From CAWDZK01 sp963726615 (GTDB lineage Bacteria > Actinomycetota > Actinomycetes > JACCUZ01): DNA of 64,000 bases. The translations under genes were made by a program, and so were the position numbers. Positions within the stretch are counted from its first letter, which is position 1, and each line of letters begins with the position of its first letter. Positions 1 through 8,840 of this stretch are shown here, one piece after another. The notes below the pieces were generated by a model that saw only the letters and a program-made list of their open reading frames with translations, was not told where the DNA came from and made no database searches. The stretch spans positions 186,001 through 250,000 of the forward strand of contig CAVSCX010000015.1 in assembly GCA_963726615.1 (NCBI GenBank), written 5' to 3'.

Positions 1-218
1 AGGAACACCGCGGTGAAAAGCTGCCACCAGCTCGGGCCGAGAACCACGAGGGTCGCCCAGCCTGCGCCGAGCAGAAGCACGGTGCCGACGATGGCCGGCA
101 GGTAGAAGCCGGGTCGGTGCCGCAGCAGGCCGGCAGCCTTGATGCGGCGGGACAGCTCGGCGTAGTCGCTGCCGAGCGTCGGCGTGGGATCGGGCGTGGG
201 TCTGAGGTCTGCCGTCAT
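1..218 (-). CDS. Fatty acid desaturase, N-terminal part (cut by window edge)
   Basis: Only the first 72 codons lie in the window; the gene runs off the left end. It starts at ATG 218 and reads MTADLRPTPDPTPTLGSDYA, followed by SELSRRIKAAGLL-like residues (here AELSRRIKAAGLL) and a hydrophobic segment beginning about residue 40. This N-terminus matches the actinobacterial membrane fatty-acid desaturases (acyl-CoA desaturase type), which introduce double bases into acyl chains using a di-iron centre held by His boxes. Those boxes would lie outside the window, so the function rests on the N-terminal pattern only. Confidence 0.6.
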   Translation of the reverse strand, partial: MTADLRPTPDPTPTLGSDYAELSRRIKAAGLLRHRPGFYLPAIVGTVLLLGAGWATLVVLGPSWWQLFTAVF

Positions 219-313
219 GGCGGTGCCGCGTCTCTGACGAGTTCCTGCGCGAGATCGCCGGGTCCGGGACGGCCGCGGGTGGACGCCTCTGACAGTACGC
301 CAGTCGCGCCGGG

Positions 314-703
314 TCAGCGGCCGACCCGCTCCGCCAGGTGCTCGCGGCCGGCGGGCGGCTCGTAGGCCTCCGGCCAGAAGTCGGTGATCTCGGTGAGCAC
401 GCCGTGGGCCACGCGGACGAACACCAGGGCGTCGACGGTTCCGGGCTCGCCGTCGACCGCCACGTCGAGCCGGGCCGCACCGCCGGTGTCGTCGCCGTAG
501 GCGTCGACCAGCCGCAGGTGCCAGACGTCCGGGTACTCCTGGTTCCAGCGCAGGTACGCCGCCCGGCCCCGGACCACTTCGCCGGACTGAGGCAGCCGGT
601 AGACGACGTCAGGGTGCAGGACGTCCTCGACCGCTGCCCAGTCGCGGACCTCCAGTCGCTCGACGTACGACCGGAGCAGGGTGACGGTGGGATGGGAGTC
701 CAT
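314..703 (-). CDS. SnoaL-like / NTF2-fold protein
   Basis: A 129-residue protein starting MDSHPTVTLLRSYVERLEVR. It has the SnoaL/NTF2-like pattern: an N-terminal helix pair, then the segment WAAVEDVLHPDVVYRLPQSG, a strand with RGRAAYLRWNQ, and C-terminal strands ending ITDFWPEAYEPP. The family includes polyketide cyclases, ketosteroid isomerases and many small binding proteins, so no reaction can be assigned. The ATG at 703 is preferred to an upstream start because residues before it are Arg/Ala/Pro-rich and look like translated intergenic DNA. It lies 11 bases downstream of the ABC ATPase gene on the same strand and may share its transcript. Confidence 0.75.
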   Translation of the reverse strand: MDSHPTVTLLRSYVERLEVRDWAAVEDVLHPDVVYRLPQSGEVVRGRAAYLRWNQEYPDVWHLRLVDAYGDDTGGAARLDVAVDGEPGTVDALVFVRVAHGVLTEITDFWPEAYEPPAGREHLAERVGR

Positions 704-714
704 ACCGGCAGAAC

Positions 715-1416
715 CTAGGCGGGGCCGCCGACCGGCGCCGCGTCGAGGGGACGGACCCAGGTTGCGGTGCCGGCGTCGAGGTGCAGCTCGGCGTCGCACT
801 CCGCGGCCGCCTCCGGGTCGTGGGTGGCCAGCACGACGGCGGCTCCCCGCTCCGCCTCGGCGCGCAGCAGCGCCACCACCCGGGCCCGGTTCGCCGCGTC
901 GAGCTCACTGGTCGGCTCGTCGGCCAGGACCACGGTGCCCTGCTGCGCCAGGCCACGAGCCACGGCCACCCGCTGCTGCTGGCCGCCGGAGAGCTCCTCG
1001 ATGAGCTGCTCGCCGGCCCCGCCCAGTCCGACCGCCTCGAGCGCCGCCGCTGCCCGCGGTCCGGCCTCCTTGGGGTGCACGCCCACGGCGAGCAGCGGCA
1101 CCACGACGTTCTCCATGGCGGTGAGGACGCCGGCCAGCGCGTTGTCCTGGGGGACGAGCACGACCCCGGCGGCGCTGGTGTGGTCGCGGTCGCGGGGCGG
1201 CTCGCCGGCCACCAGCACCTGGCCACGTCCCGGACGCACCAGGCCGGCGAGGACCCAGAGCAGCGTCGTCTTCCCGGCACCCGACGGCCCGGTCACGGCG
1301 ACCATCCGGCCGGGGACCGCGCGCAGGTCGACGCCGGCGAGGACCTCGTGCCCGCCGTAGTCGACGTGCACGTCCCGGGCGACCACCTCGATGGGGGCAG
1401 TGGCCTCGTCGCTCAT
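715..1416 (-). CDS. ABC transporter ATP-binding protein
   Basis: A 233-residue ATPase that would energise the FtsX-type permeases encoded upstream. It shows Walker A GPSGAGKTT (about residues 43-51), a Q-loop near VLVPQDN, the signature LSGGQQQR, Walker B VVLADEPTSELD and the switch His in LATHDPE. Length and motif order match the LolD/MacB-type export ATPase group. It is the last gene of a minus-strand set: permease, permease, 14-codon ORF, ATPase, ATPase. Its ATG (1414-1416) sits where the previous ATPase would be expected to stop. The exported substrate is unknown. Confidence 0.9.
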   Translation of the reverse strand: MSDEATAPIEVVARDVHVDYGGHEVLAGVDLRAVPGRMVAVTGPSGAGKTTLLWVLAGLVRPGRGQVLVAGEPPRDRDHTSAAGVVLVPQDNALAGVLTAMENVVVPLLAVGVHPKEAGPRAAAALEAVGLGGAGEQLIEELSGGQQQRVAVARGLAQQGTVVLADEPTSELDAANRARVVALLRAEAERGAAVVLATHDPEAAAECDAELHLDAGTATWVRPLDAAPVGGPA

Positions 1417-2308
1417 CAGGTGGTCCTCTGCCGGCGCCGGCGCCGGCGCCGCTGTCGGTGTCGGTCCGGTCCAGCCGGACCGCTGCCTCGTCGACGATCG
1501 TCACCCGCAGCAGCGACCCGGGCGGCACCCGCTCCAGCACGTCGGGTGGCAGGGTCAGCGAGCCGTCCCTGGCGACCACGGCGTACTCCTCGCCCCTGCG
1601 GCCCTCGGCGCCTACCCGCCCGTCGCGGATCGTCACGGTCCGCGGCAGCCGCCCGGCCACATCGGGGTCGTGGGTGACGGCGACCACTGTCGTGCCGAGG
1701 TCGCGGTTGATGCCGGTGACCGCGGCCAGCACCTCGTCCCGGCCCTCGTGGTCAAGCTGGCTGGTCGGCTCGTCCAGCAGCAGCAGCCCCGGTCGGGCGG
1801 CGAGACCCACGCCGACGGCGAGCCGCTGACGCTGACCGGGGGACAGGCGCGTCAGCGACACGTGGGCATGGTCGGCGAGACCGACGAGGTCCAGCACCTC
1901 GCGCGGCTCCAGCAGCAGGCCGGGGGCGCCCTCGCTGTCGGTGCGGGCGAGCCTTCGGGCGCCGCGCTGGGCGAACCGCACGTTGTCGACGGGGTTGGCA
2001 TACGGGAGCAGGTTGCGCATTGCCCCCTGCAGCACGACGCCGACGTCGGCTGCCCGCATCCGGGCCAGCCCGCGTTCGTCCATCCGGGCGATCTCGTGCG
2101 AGCCCACGGTCAGCCGGCCGGCGCTGGGACGCAGCAGCCCGGCGAACAGGTTGAGCAGCGTCGACTTGCCCGAGCCGGACGGACCGAGCAGACCGACGAC
2201 CTCGCCGGCGGCCACGTCGAGGTCGACGCCGGAGAGGGCGACCACGTCGTTCCCCTCCAACCGGTAGATGTGCACCAGTCCGTGGCAGGACACCGGGATG
2301 CCGGTCAT
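905..2308 (-). CDS. ABC transporter ATP-binding protein, apparently frame-shifted near its 3' end
   Basis: Starts MTGIPVSCHGLVHIYRLEGN at ATG 2308. Motifs are Walker A GPSGSGKS, a degenerate signature LSPGQRQR (Pro for the first Gly), Walker B LLLLDEPTSQLD and the switch His in VTHDPDV. After about 290 residues the family-like sequence ends at a Gly-Ala run coded by a GCCGGC repeat (1431-1450). The frame then stays open to a stop at 905, running 512 bases through the next ATPase in another frame; that tail looks like a shadow frame. One missing base in the repeat would instead end the gene at a TGA (1416-1418) overlapping the next ATG. I infer a frameshift or sequence error, with the true gene about 1416-2308. 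Confidence 0.7.
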   Translation of the reverse strand: MTGIPVSCHGLVHIYRLEGNDVVALSGVDLDVAAGEVVGLLGPSGSGKSTLLNLFAGLLRPSAGRLTVGSHEIARMDERGLARMRAADVGVVLQGAMRNLLPYANPVDNVRFAQRGARRLARTDSEGAPGLLLEPREVLDLVGLADHAHVSLTRLSPGQRQRLAVGVGLAARPGLLLLDEPTSQLDHEGRDEVLAAVTGINRDLGTTVVAVTHDPDVAGRLPRTVTIRDGRVGAEGRRGEEYAVVARDGSLTLPPDVLERVPPGSLLRVTIVDEAAVRLDRTDTDSGAGAGAGRGPPDERRGHCPHRGGRPGRARRLRRARGPRRRRPARGPRPDGRRDRAVGCREDDAALGPRRPGASGTWPGAGGRRAAPRPRPHQRRRGRARPPGQRAGRRPHRHGERRGAAARRGRAPQGGRTAGSGGARGGRTGRGRRAAHRGALRRPAAAGGRGSWPGAAGHRGPGRRADQ

Positions 2309-2349
2309 CGTGCACCCCCGGTGCTCCGGGGCTCGTCGGAGAAGCTCAT
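2305..2349 (-). CDS. 14-codon ORF linking permease and ATPase genes
   Basis: Between the permease stop and the ATPase start lies a complete 14-codon reading frame, MSFSDEPRSTGGAR. Its ATG overlaps the permease stop (ATGA at 2346-2349) and its own TGA overlaps the ATPase ATG (ATGA at 2305-2308). The spacing would let ribosomes pass from permease to ATPase by two termination-reinitiation steps. It may be a coupling device, a decayed gene remnant or chance; no protein function is proposed. Confidence 0.25.
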   Translation of the reverse strand: MSFSDEPRSTGGAR

Positions 2350-5300
2350 CGGACTCCTTCCCGCAGCCGGTCGGGGCGACCGGTGCGAAGCTGCAGCACG
2401 GCGACGGCGAGGCCCACGCCGACGAGGAGCAGCCCGAGCCCGCCGACGGCGGCCCAGGCGGACGCCGCGTCGGGCACGTAGCGCACCTCGACGAAGGCCG
2501 ACGGGTCGTCGAACTGCGGCAGGGCCGGCAGCACCACCCAGGTGGCCACCAGGGCGGCAGCCCCGCCGCAGGCGAGGGCGACCAGCACCGTGCCGACGTT
2601 CTCGCGCAGCAACAGCGCCCGCACGGTACGGCGGCGCACGCCCACGACCCGCAGCGCGGCCACCTCGTAGGCACGCTGGCGGCGACCGACGTACGCCGCG
2701 ACGAGCAGCGCGCCCACCGCCACCAGGACGGCGGAGGCGCCGCACACGAGCAGCAGGCGCAGGGCCAGCACCGCCCCGTCTCCGGCGTAGACCCGCTCGA
2801 GCTGGCCGCGGGTCTCCCGGCGCAGCACGGTGACACCGTCCTGCTTCAGCGAGCTCAGAAGCGCGGCCTCGTCGGTGGAGTCGTCGCGGGAGAGCCACAC
2901 CTCGCGGTCACCGATCGGGGCAGCCTCGTCCAGGCGCAGGGCCAGGTCGAGGTCGACCATCGCCGCCGCGGTGCCGAGCCGGGGGACGTAGGCGGTCGGG
3001 TGGGTCGTCGAGTAGCGCAGCGGGCGGCCGTCGAGGCCGGTGGTCTGGTCGACCGGCAGGGCGCCGGAGCCGGGCTCGGTGGCGGGAGCTCCGACGTAGG
3101 CCGGGAGCGGCTCCGGCGAGTCACCGCGGACGATCTCGGCGAACGGGCCGCCCGGTGCGCGCACCTGAACCCGGAGCCCGTCGGCGCGCGGCGAGAGGCG
3201 CACCTCCGGGCCGCCCAGCGTCGGGGCGCCGGGCCGCCAGGCGCCGGCGGTGCCGAAGGCTGCAGGCAGCGGGCGCCGGCCGCCCGCAGGCCCGGTGAGG
3301 GCGAGCGACCGCAGGACGAGGGTGGCGGTGGCGCTCTCGATGTCGGTGCCCGGGTGGTCGACGGCCAGCGAGGCGAGGCGGCAGTCCCCGGTGCAGGCGG
3401 CGGGCAGCGCCGCGCGGTAGGTGTGCGCGCCCCCGCGCAGCCGGCCGAGCGTCACCCGCTGCACGCTGCCCCCGCCCTCGTCCACGGTGGCGGTGAGCCG
3501 CAGCGGCGACGGCGAGGCCACCGCCTGCAGGTCGAGGCCGACCTCCAGCCGGCCGGGCCCCAGCGGCACCGGCGCCGGAAGGTCCGGGCGGAGCACCCGC
3601 GCCACCGGCTCGGCCGGCCCCGCCCCCGGCGCACCCCAGGAGAGGACGCGATCGGCCCGGGTCGCGTCGACCGCGAGCAGCCGGGCCGACTGGCTGCTCG
3701 TGGTCACCTGGACCGCCGCCATGGCGTAGCCGCCGCCGGGGTCGGCCGCACGCACCGACTCCAGCAGGGCGCGGTGGCTGGGCGCGCGGACCTGCAGCAC
3801 GACCTCGGCCCCTGTCTCCGCCGCCGCCCGCTCGTACCGGTTGCGTTCGGCCACCGTCCATGCCTGCACACCGACCAGCAGCAGGCAGGTGGCCACAGCA
3901 AGGACCGAGGCGATGCGGGCGGTCCCCGGACGCCGCGCGACGCCGGCCCAGCCCACGGCACCGGCCGCGCGGCCCCGGTCCAGGGACCGCGTCGTACGTC
4001 GCCGGGCGACCCGAACCAGCACCCGGGCCGCGAGCAGCCCTCCGGCGACGGCGACCATCCCCGGGGCCAGGAGAGCCACCGGGCTGGGGCGCCCACCGCG
4101 GTCGCTGACAAGCTGCACGACACCGGCGACGGCCAGCACGAGGACGACGCCCTCCAGCAGTCCCGCCCCGCGCCCGCCTCGCCGCGGCGGCACCCGGCGC
4201 AGCAGGTCGGACACCGGACGGCGGAACACCTGGCGTGAGGCGAGCGCGGCCGTGACGACACCGCCGGCCACCGCGCCCAGCACGATGAGCAGCACCGACC
4301 GGGTGAACGCGACCTCGGTGCCGGAGGCGAAGACCCGCGGGGCGGCGCTGCGTACCGAGAGGTAGCCGACGAGGGTGCCCAGCGGCGCGGCCACGAGAAG
4401 CAGCAGGAAGACCTCGGCAAGCCCGAACCGGCGGGTCTGCTTCGCGCTGAGCCCGCGCAGCTTGGCCAGGCCGAGCTCGGGCGACCGCTCCTCGGTGGCC
4501 GAGCCCACGACGAGGAAGAGCGTCCACCAGCTCAGCAGCACCAGCTGGGTCACGGCGAGGGGCGCGGCGATGCGCACCAGCTCGCGGCCGTCGTCGGCGC
4601 GGCGCAGCACCGCCGGAAGCTGCGAGTACGTCGTCAGCTGGTAGGCAGTGTTGACGTCGTCGAGCCGGCGGATCTGCCGACCCAGAACGTCGGCGTCGTC
4701 GAGCCGGACCCTGGTGGGCAGCACCGGCACGTCCACCGTGTACGTCGTGATCCGGCCCAGCTCCGCGCCGCCTGCGCCGACGAAGATGGGGTCGGCCTGC
4801 GGCGGCTTCTCGCCCAGCCCGTGCGGGGTCTCCTGCGGGTAGTACGACGAGAAGTACGGGCGGCCGGCCCAGTACGGCGACTGCACCGACACCGGGTCGA
4901 CCACGCCGACCACCGTGATGTCGAGCACGGGCGGGGCGCCGGCCGCGAGGGTGGCCGAGTCCGGCAGCTCGATCTGCACCGAGCCGCCGAGCCGGCCGCC
5001 GACGAGCTCCAGGCTGCGCCGGGTGACGATCCCCTCGTCCGGGGCCCGGGGGCACCGTCCGGCATCGAGCGTGAGGTGCTCGCAGACGCCGGCCCGGTCG
5101 ACCACCTGCCCGACGACAGCTCCGCCCTCGAACGGACCCGCGGTGGGCGAGTAGACACCGCCACCGGTGTAGGCCAGTCGCGCCGGGCCGAACGCGCGGT
5201 GCCGGAGGACCTGCCGGACCTTGCGCACCTCGAAGTGGCCGTCCTGCGCAGCGCCGAAGCCGGCACCCGCGCCGGAGCTCGGAACCGACACCTGCACCGA

Positions 5301-5489
5301 GAGCGTGAACGCGTCGGCCCGCCGCAGCGTGTCGCGGACGATCGACTCCTCGGCAGCCCGCGAGTACAGCGGTGCCACGACCGACGCCGCGCTGGCGACG
5401 GTGGCGAGGACCAGGACGATCAGCGCGGTGCTCCGCCGGAACCACAGCCCGGCCAGCGCGAGGCGCAGGGCGGTGCCGCGCCCGCTCAT
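2346..5489 (-). CDS. FtsX-type ABC transporter permease (1047 aa)
   Basis: A large membrane protein starting MSGRGTALRLALAGLWFRRS with a transmembrane segment at about residues 20-42. A long extracytoplasmic region follows. An FtsX-like core contains AVTQLVLLSWWTLFLVVG and the cytoplasmic motif SPELGLAKLRGLS. A second membrane set and second outer domain precede a C-terminal FtsX domain with YEVAALRVVGVRRRTVRALL. This duplicated plan is typical of LolE/MacB-like exporters that act on envelope lipids, lipoproteins or peptides rather than importing solutes. Its start overlaps the stop of the upstream permease by four bases, so the two are probably co-translated and may form a heterodimer. The substrate is not known. 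Confidence 0.85.
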   Translation of the reverse strand: MSGRGTALRLALAGLWFRRSTALIVLVLATVASAASVVAPLYSRAAEESIVRDTLRRADAFTLSVQVSVPSSGAGAGFGAAQDGHFEVRKVRQVLRHRAFGPARLAYTGGGVYSPTAGPFEGGAVVGQVVDRAGVCEHLTLDAGRCPRAPDEGIVTRRSLELVGGRLGGSVQIELPDSATLAAGAPPVLDITVVGVVDPVSVQSPYWAGRPYFSSYYPQETPHGLGEKPPQADPIFVGAGGAELGRITTYTVDVPVLPTRVRLDDADVLGRQIRRLDDVNTAYQLTTYSQLPAVLRRADDGRELVRIAAPLAVTQLVLLSWWTLFLVVGSATEERSPELGLAKLRGLSAKQTRRFGLAEVFLLLLVAAPLGTLVGYLSVRSAAPRVFASGTEVAFTRSVLLIVLGAVAGGVVTAALASRQVFRRPVSDLLRRVPPRRGGRGAGLLEGVVLVLAVAGVVQLVSDRGGRPSPVALLAPGMVAVAGGLLAARVLVRVARRRTTRSLDRGRAAGAVGWAGVARRPGTARIASVLAVATCLLLVGVQAWTVAERNRYERAAAETGAEVVLQVRAPSHRALLESVRAADPGGGYAMAAVQVTTSSQSARLLAVDATRADRVLSWGAPGAGPAEPVARVLRPDLPAPVPLGPGRLEVGLDLQAVASPSPLRLTATVDEGGGSVQRVTLGRLRGGAHTYRAALPAACTGDCRLASLAVDHPGTDIESATATLVLRSLALTGPAGGRRPLPAAFGTAGAWRPGAPTLGGPEVRLSPRADGLRVQVRAPGGPFAEIVRGDSPEPLPAYVGAPATEPGSGALPVDQTTGLDGRPLRYSTTHPTAYVPRLGTAAAMVDLDLALRLDEAAPIGDREVWLSRDDSTDEAALLSSLKQDGVTVLRRETRGQLERVYAGDGAVLALRLLLVCGASAVLVAVGALLVAAYVGRRQRAYEVAALRVVGVRRRTVRALLLRENVGTVLVALACGGAAALVATWVVLPALPQFDDPSAFVEVRYVPDAASAWAAVGGLGLLLVGVGLAVAVLQLRTGRPDRLREGVR

Positions 5490-8400
5490 CGTCCCTCCCG
5501 CAGCCGGGCCGGGACCGCCGAGGCAGCCAGGACGCGCCCGACGACGACGGACACGACGGCGAGCAGCAGGAGGGCGCCGGCCGCGGTCACGAGGACAGAG
5601 GACCAGGCCGGCTCCAGCGCGGGCGGTGTGACCGGGTCCGGCGTCGCGAACAACGGGACGTCGGGCAGGGCGGCCTGGGCCGCGACAAGCCCCAGCGCGG
5701 TGCCGGCGAGCACTCCGAGCACCGCCACCACGAGGTGCTCGCGCACCGACGCCCGACGCACCGTGGACGCCGGGACGCCGACAACGCGCAGCCCGGCGAG
5801 GTCCCGTGCCCGGCCGGCGCCCGAGGTCGCCACACCGACGACGAGCACAGCGGCGGCGAGGACGACCGCCACGACGCCGGCCAGCACGGCGAGCCGCAGC
5901 GCGAGTGCCGGCCCTTCCCCGGCGAACGCGGCGACGTGGTCCCCGGTGGTGTCCCGAGCCAGGACCTGCAGCCCGTGGTCGGCCAGCCGGCGACGCAGCG
6001 CCGCCTCGCGGGCCGGGTCGTCCGCGGCCAGCCACACGTCGTACGTCGACAGGCCGGGCGCCAGCGAGGGGCCGGTCGCCAGGGCTGCGAGGTCGACCAG
6101 GACACCGCGGCCACCGCTGCGCGGTACCACCGGCAGCCGACCCAGCACCGAGTAGGCGGCGTCACCGGAGGAGAGGTCGGAGGCGGAGACATGGCGTCCT
6201 GGCAGCGCCGGCACCGCAGGGAGCGCGGAGACGCTGCCGGCGACCAGGGCGCGGGGGTTGACCGGATGGCTGCCGCGCTGCGCAGCCAGCGGAGTGCCGT
6301 AGGAGGTGCCTGCCAGCGTGAGCGGGCTGCCCGCCTCGACGTCGCTGTCGCCCGCGACATCCGGTCGCCAGGGCAAGGCCTGCCAGGCGTCCTCGTCGGC
6401 GTTGTCCAGCTCGACGGCCGTCAGGGTGCCGGTGCTGCCTGCGCGCACGCCCAGCACCTGCAGGTCGACCGAGGCGTCGACGAAGTCGCCGAACGTGCGC
6501 TCCACCCGGATCTGGTCGAGCAGGCACCCCGCGGTGCACTCGGCGGCCGCCCGGTAGGTGTGCACGGCGCCGTCCGGCTGGAGGCGGCCGAGGTCGACGT
6601 CGTGGCGCACGCCTCGCGGGTCGGTCAGGCCGAGCACCAGTCGCATCGGCGCGAGCTGTGCGGCCGGCGCACCACCCGCGGGCCGCGCGGTCGGCCGGGC
6701 GGTGAACGCGGCGTCGACCTCGACGAGGCCGCCCTGCAGCTGCACCGGCGGCGGGCGGTCGGGCGTCAGCGCGGCGAGCTCGGCGGCAGCCGGGGCGTCG
6801 CCGGGCCAGAGGGCGATCCGGGCGAAGGCAGCCGGCTCGACCGCGGTGGTGCGGGGGCCGGCGGCGGCGGCGGACGAGACGGTGGCGACCGGAGTGGCGA
6901 ACCGGCCCCGGGGGTCGATGTCCAGAACCGCCTGTCGCAGGGCCAGCGAGCTGTCGGCGTCGACGGTGAGGACGACGGCGGCGCCGGCCTCGACCTCGGC
7001 GCGGGTCTCGCGGTTGCGGGCGGACACCGTCCACGCGTCCACGGCGAAGACGAGCAGCGCACACGCGACGATGACGATGGCGATCAGCCGTCGCAGGGCT
7101 GGCCGGCGGGCGATCTGCAGCCCGGCCAGCGCCCACGGCAGCCGGCCGCCGCGCAGGGCGGCGCGGGCGAGCGGGCCCGCCGCGGGGATCGTCGCCTGCG
7201 CCAGCAGCAGGCCGCCGGCGATCGCCAGCAGCCCCGGGGCCAGCAGCGAGATGCCGCCGCCCGCGCCGGAGAGCAGCGTGACCAGCCCGGCGACGGCCGC
7301 TGCCACCACCGCCCCCTCGACCAGGCCGACCTGCAGGGTCGACGCGCGTGGCGGCACCCGCCGCAGCAGTGCTGTCAACGGCTGGCGCAACGTGGGCACG
7401 GCGGCCGCGAGGATCGCCAGCAGCCCGGCGACGACGGACGCGGCGGCTGCCAGCACCACGGGCGGTCGAAGCTCGAGCTGCACGCCGGGCTCCAGCCAGG
7501 CGCGGGCGGCGCCTTCGGCGGCCAGCCAGCCGATGGCGGAGCCGACGACCCCGCCGGCCAGGACGAGCAGACCCAGCTCCCGCAGCAGCATGGCCGCGGC
7601 CCCGACCGTGCCGTGACCGCGCAGCCGGGCGAGCGCGATCTCCGGCCGCCGCTGCTCGGTGGCGGCCGCGCAGACGAAGGCGAGCACCACCACACCGAGC
7701 ACGGCGAGCTGCACGGCGAGCAGTGGGATGACGGTGCGGGCCTGGTCGCGCTGGCTGTCGGTCGAGTCGAGCAGGGGGTTGATCCCGCTGACGGCCGAGG
7801 CGCCCGCCGTGCGGACCCGCGCGTCGACGTCTGCGGTGACCGCCCGCACCGGTGGCACGTCGTCGAGGGTGAGCCGGCTCGCCTCCAGCGGCACGTCCAG
7901 GTGGGTGACCAGGTTCGGCCACACCCGCGCCGAGAGGGTGGGCCACGGCGTCAGGACGTCGTCGACCTCGCGGACCACCGCCTCGGCGCGGCCGGGCTGG
8001 GCCGCGGCGGGCGGGCGGACGCGGCCGGCCCAGTAGCGGCTGGACGGGTCGACCGCCGCGTAGGTGCCGACCACGAGCAGGACGTCCCGCGCGCCACCGT
8101 CAGCGGGGTCTCCCGCGGTCGCGGTGAGCCGGTCGCCCGGACCGACGCCGAGCAGGCCGGCGGCCCGGCGGCTCACGGCCACCTCGCCGGTCGCGCGGGG
8201 ACAGCTGCCCTCGACGACCTCGAGGTGCCTGCAGAGGCCGGCCCGGCTGGTGAGGCGGGCCCGCCCGGGTGGTGCCGCTGCCGCGCGGACCACGACAGAG
8301 ACGTCGGCGCCGCCGACCGGCGTACCGAACTGCGGGGTCAGCTCGGCGCGCACCAGGCGCCGGAGCCTGGCGGGGGCAGCCGGCCGGTCCGACGTGTCGG

Positions 8401-8590
8401 TGACGACGAGCGTGCTGGAGGCGGACGGCGCCGTGCCGGCGACGGTGCGCAGGACGGACTGCTCCACCGCCCGGGCGTACAACGGCCCGAGCGCGGCGGA
8501 AGCGGTGACGACAGCAGCGAGGGCGACCACCAGCAGTGCCTGCCGAGGTCGGTGGCGCAGCGCGGAGACCGTCACCGACCCTGCCGCCAT
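5486..8590 (-). CDS. FtsX-type ABC transporter permease (1034 aa)
   Basis: Same architecture as its downstream neighbour: an N-terminal membrane segment (QALLVVALAAVVTASAALG), a large outer domain, an FtsX core containing RRPEIALARLRGHG, a second outer domain and a C-terminal FtsX domain with ARDLAGLRVVGVPASTVRRA. The two permeases look like ancient paralogues with low identity. The start at ATG 8590 is chosen because a GGGAGGA ribosome site lies six bases upstream; the frame is open for 67 more codons, but those look non-coding. It is the first gene of the four-gene ABC set. Confidence 0.85.
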   Translation of the reverse strand: MAAGSVTVSALRHRPRQALLVVALAAVVTASAALGPLYARAVEQSVLRTVAGTAPSASSTLVVTDTSDRPAAPARLRRLVRAELTPQFGTPVGGADVSVVVRAAAAPPGRARLTSRAGLCRHLEVVEGSCPRATGEVAVSRRAAGLLGVGPGDRLTATAGDPADGGARDVLLVVGTYAAVDPSSRYWAGRVRPPAAAQPGRAEAVVREVDDVLTPWPTLSARVWPNLVTHLDVPLEASRLTLDDVPPVRAVTADVDARVRTAGASAVSGINPLLDSTDSQRDQARTVIPLLAVQLAVLGVVVLAFVCAAATEQRRPEIALARLRGHGTVGAAAMLLRELGLLVLAGGVVGSAIGWLAAEGAARAWLEPGVQLELRPPVVLAAAASVVAGLLAILAAAVPTLRQPLTALLRRVPPRASTLQVGLVEGAVVAAAVAGLVTLLSGAGGGISLLAPGLLAIAGGLLLAQATIPAAGPLARAALRGGRLPWALAGLQIARRPALRRLIAIVIVACALLVFAVDAWTVSARNRETRAEVEAGAAVVLTVDADSSLALRQAVLDIDPRGRFATPVATVSSAAAAGPRTTAVEPAAFARIALWPGDAPAAAELAALTPDRPPPVQLQGGLVEVDAAFTARPTARPAGGAPAAQLAPMRLVLGLTDPRGVRHDVDLGRLQPDGAVHTYRAAAECTAGCLLDQIRVERTFGDFVDASVDLQVLGVRAGSTGTLTAVELDNADEDAWQALPWRPDVAGDSDVEAGSPLTLAGTSYGTPLAAQRGSHPVNPRALVAGSVSALPAVPALPGRHVSASDLSSGDAAYSVLGRLPVVPRSGGRGVLVDLAALATGPSLAPGLSTYDVWLAADDPAREAALRRRLADHGLQVLARDTTGDHVAAFAGEGPALALRLAVLAGVVAVVLAAAVLVVGVATSGAGRARDLAGLRVVGVPASTVRRASVREHLVVAVLGVLAGTALGLVAAQAALPDVPLFATPDPVTPPALEPAWSSVLVTAAGALLLLAVVSVVVGRVLAASAVPARLREGR

Positions 8591-8630
8591 GCCCGTCCTC
8601 CCGTGTGTCACCGCGCTGTGCTCGGGGCGC

Positions 8631-8657
8631 GGTGCGAACGCGGTGCGAAGGGTGCGA
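8631..8657. repeat. Three GGTGCGA direct repeats upstream of the ABC operon
   Basis: The heptamer GGTGCGA starts at 8631, 8642 and 8651 (spacings 11 and 9), just 41-67 bases upstream of the first permease start. Repeats about one helical turn apart are typical of sites for dimeric activators such as response regulators. That they bind a regulator here is inference; no partner gene is adjacent. The rest of the 250-base gap (8591-8840) shows nothing else I can name. Confidence 0.3.
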
Positions 8658-8840
8658 TCGGAGGTGCTGCCCGGTGCCAGTGCGCTGACACGCTGCCGCA
8701 CGGATGCCGCCGGTGCCGAGGGCGGCGCGGTGATCGTGACGGAATCGTTGCCGGGGGGCCGACCGGTGTCACAGATCGGTGGCACGACCACCGGCAGGTC
8801 CCCGTCAAGCCGGCGGACCGGGCCGGGCGTCGCGGAAGGG

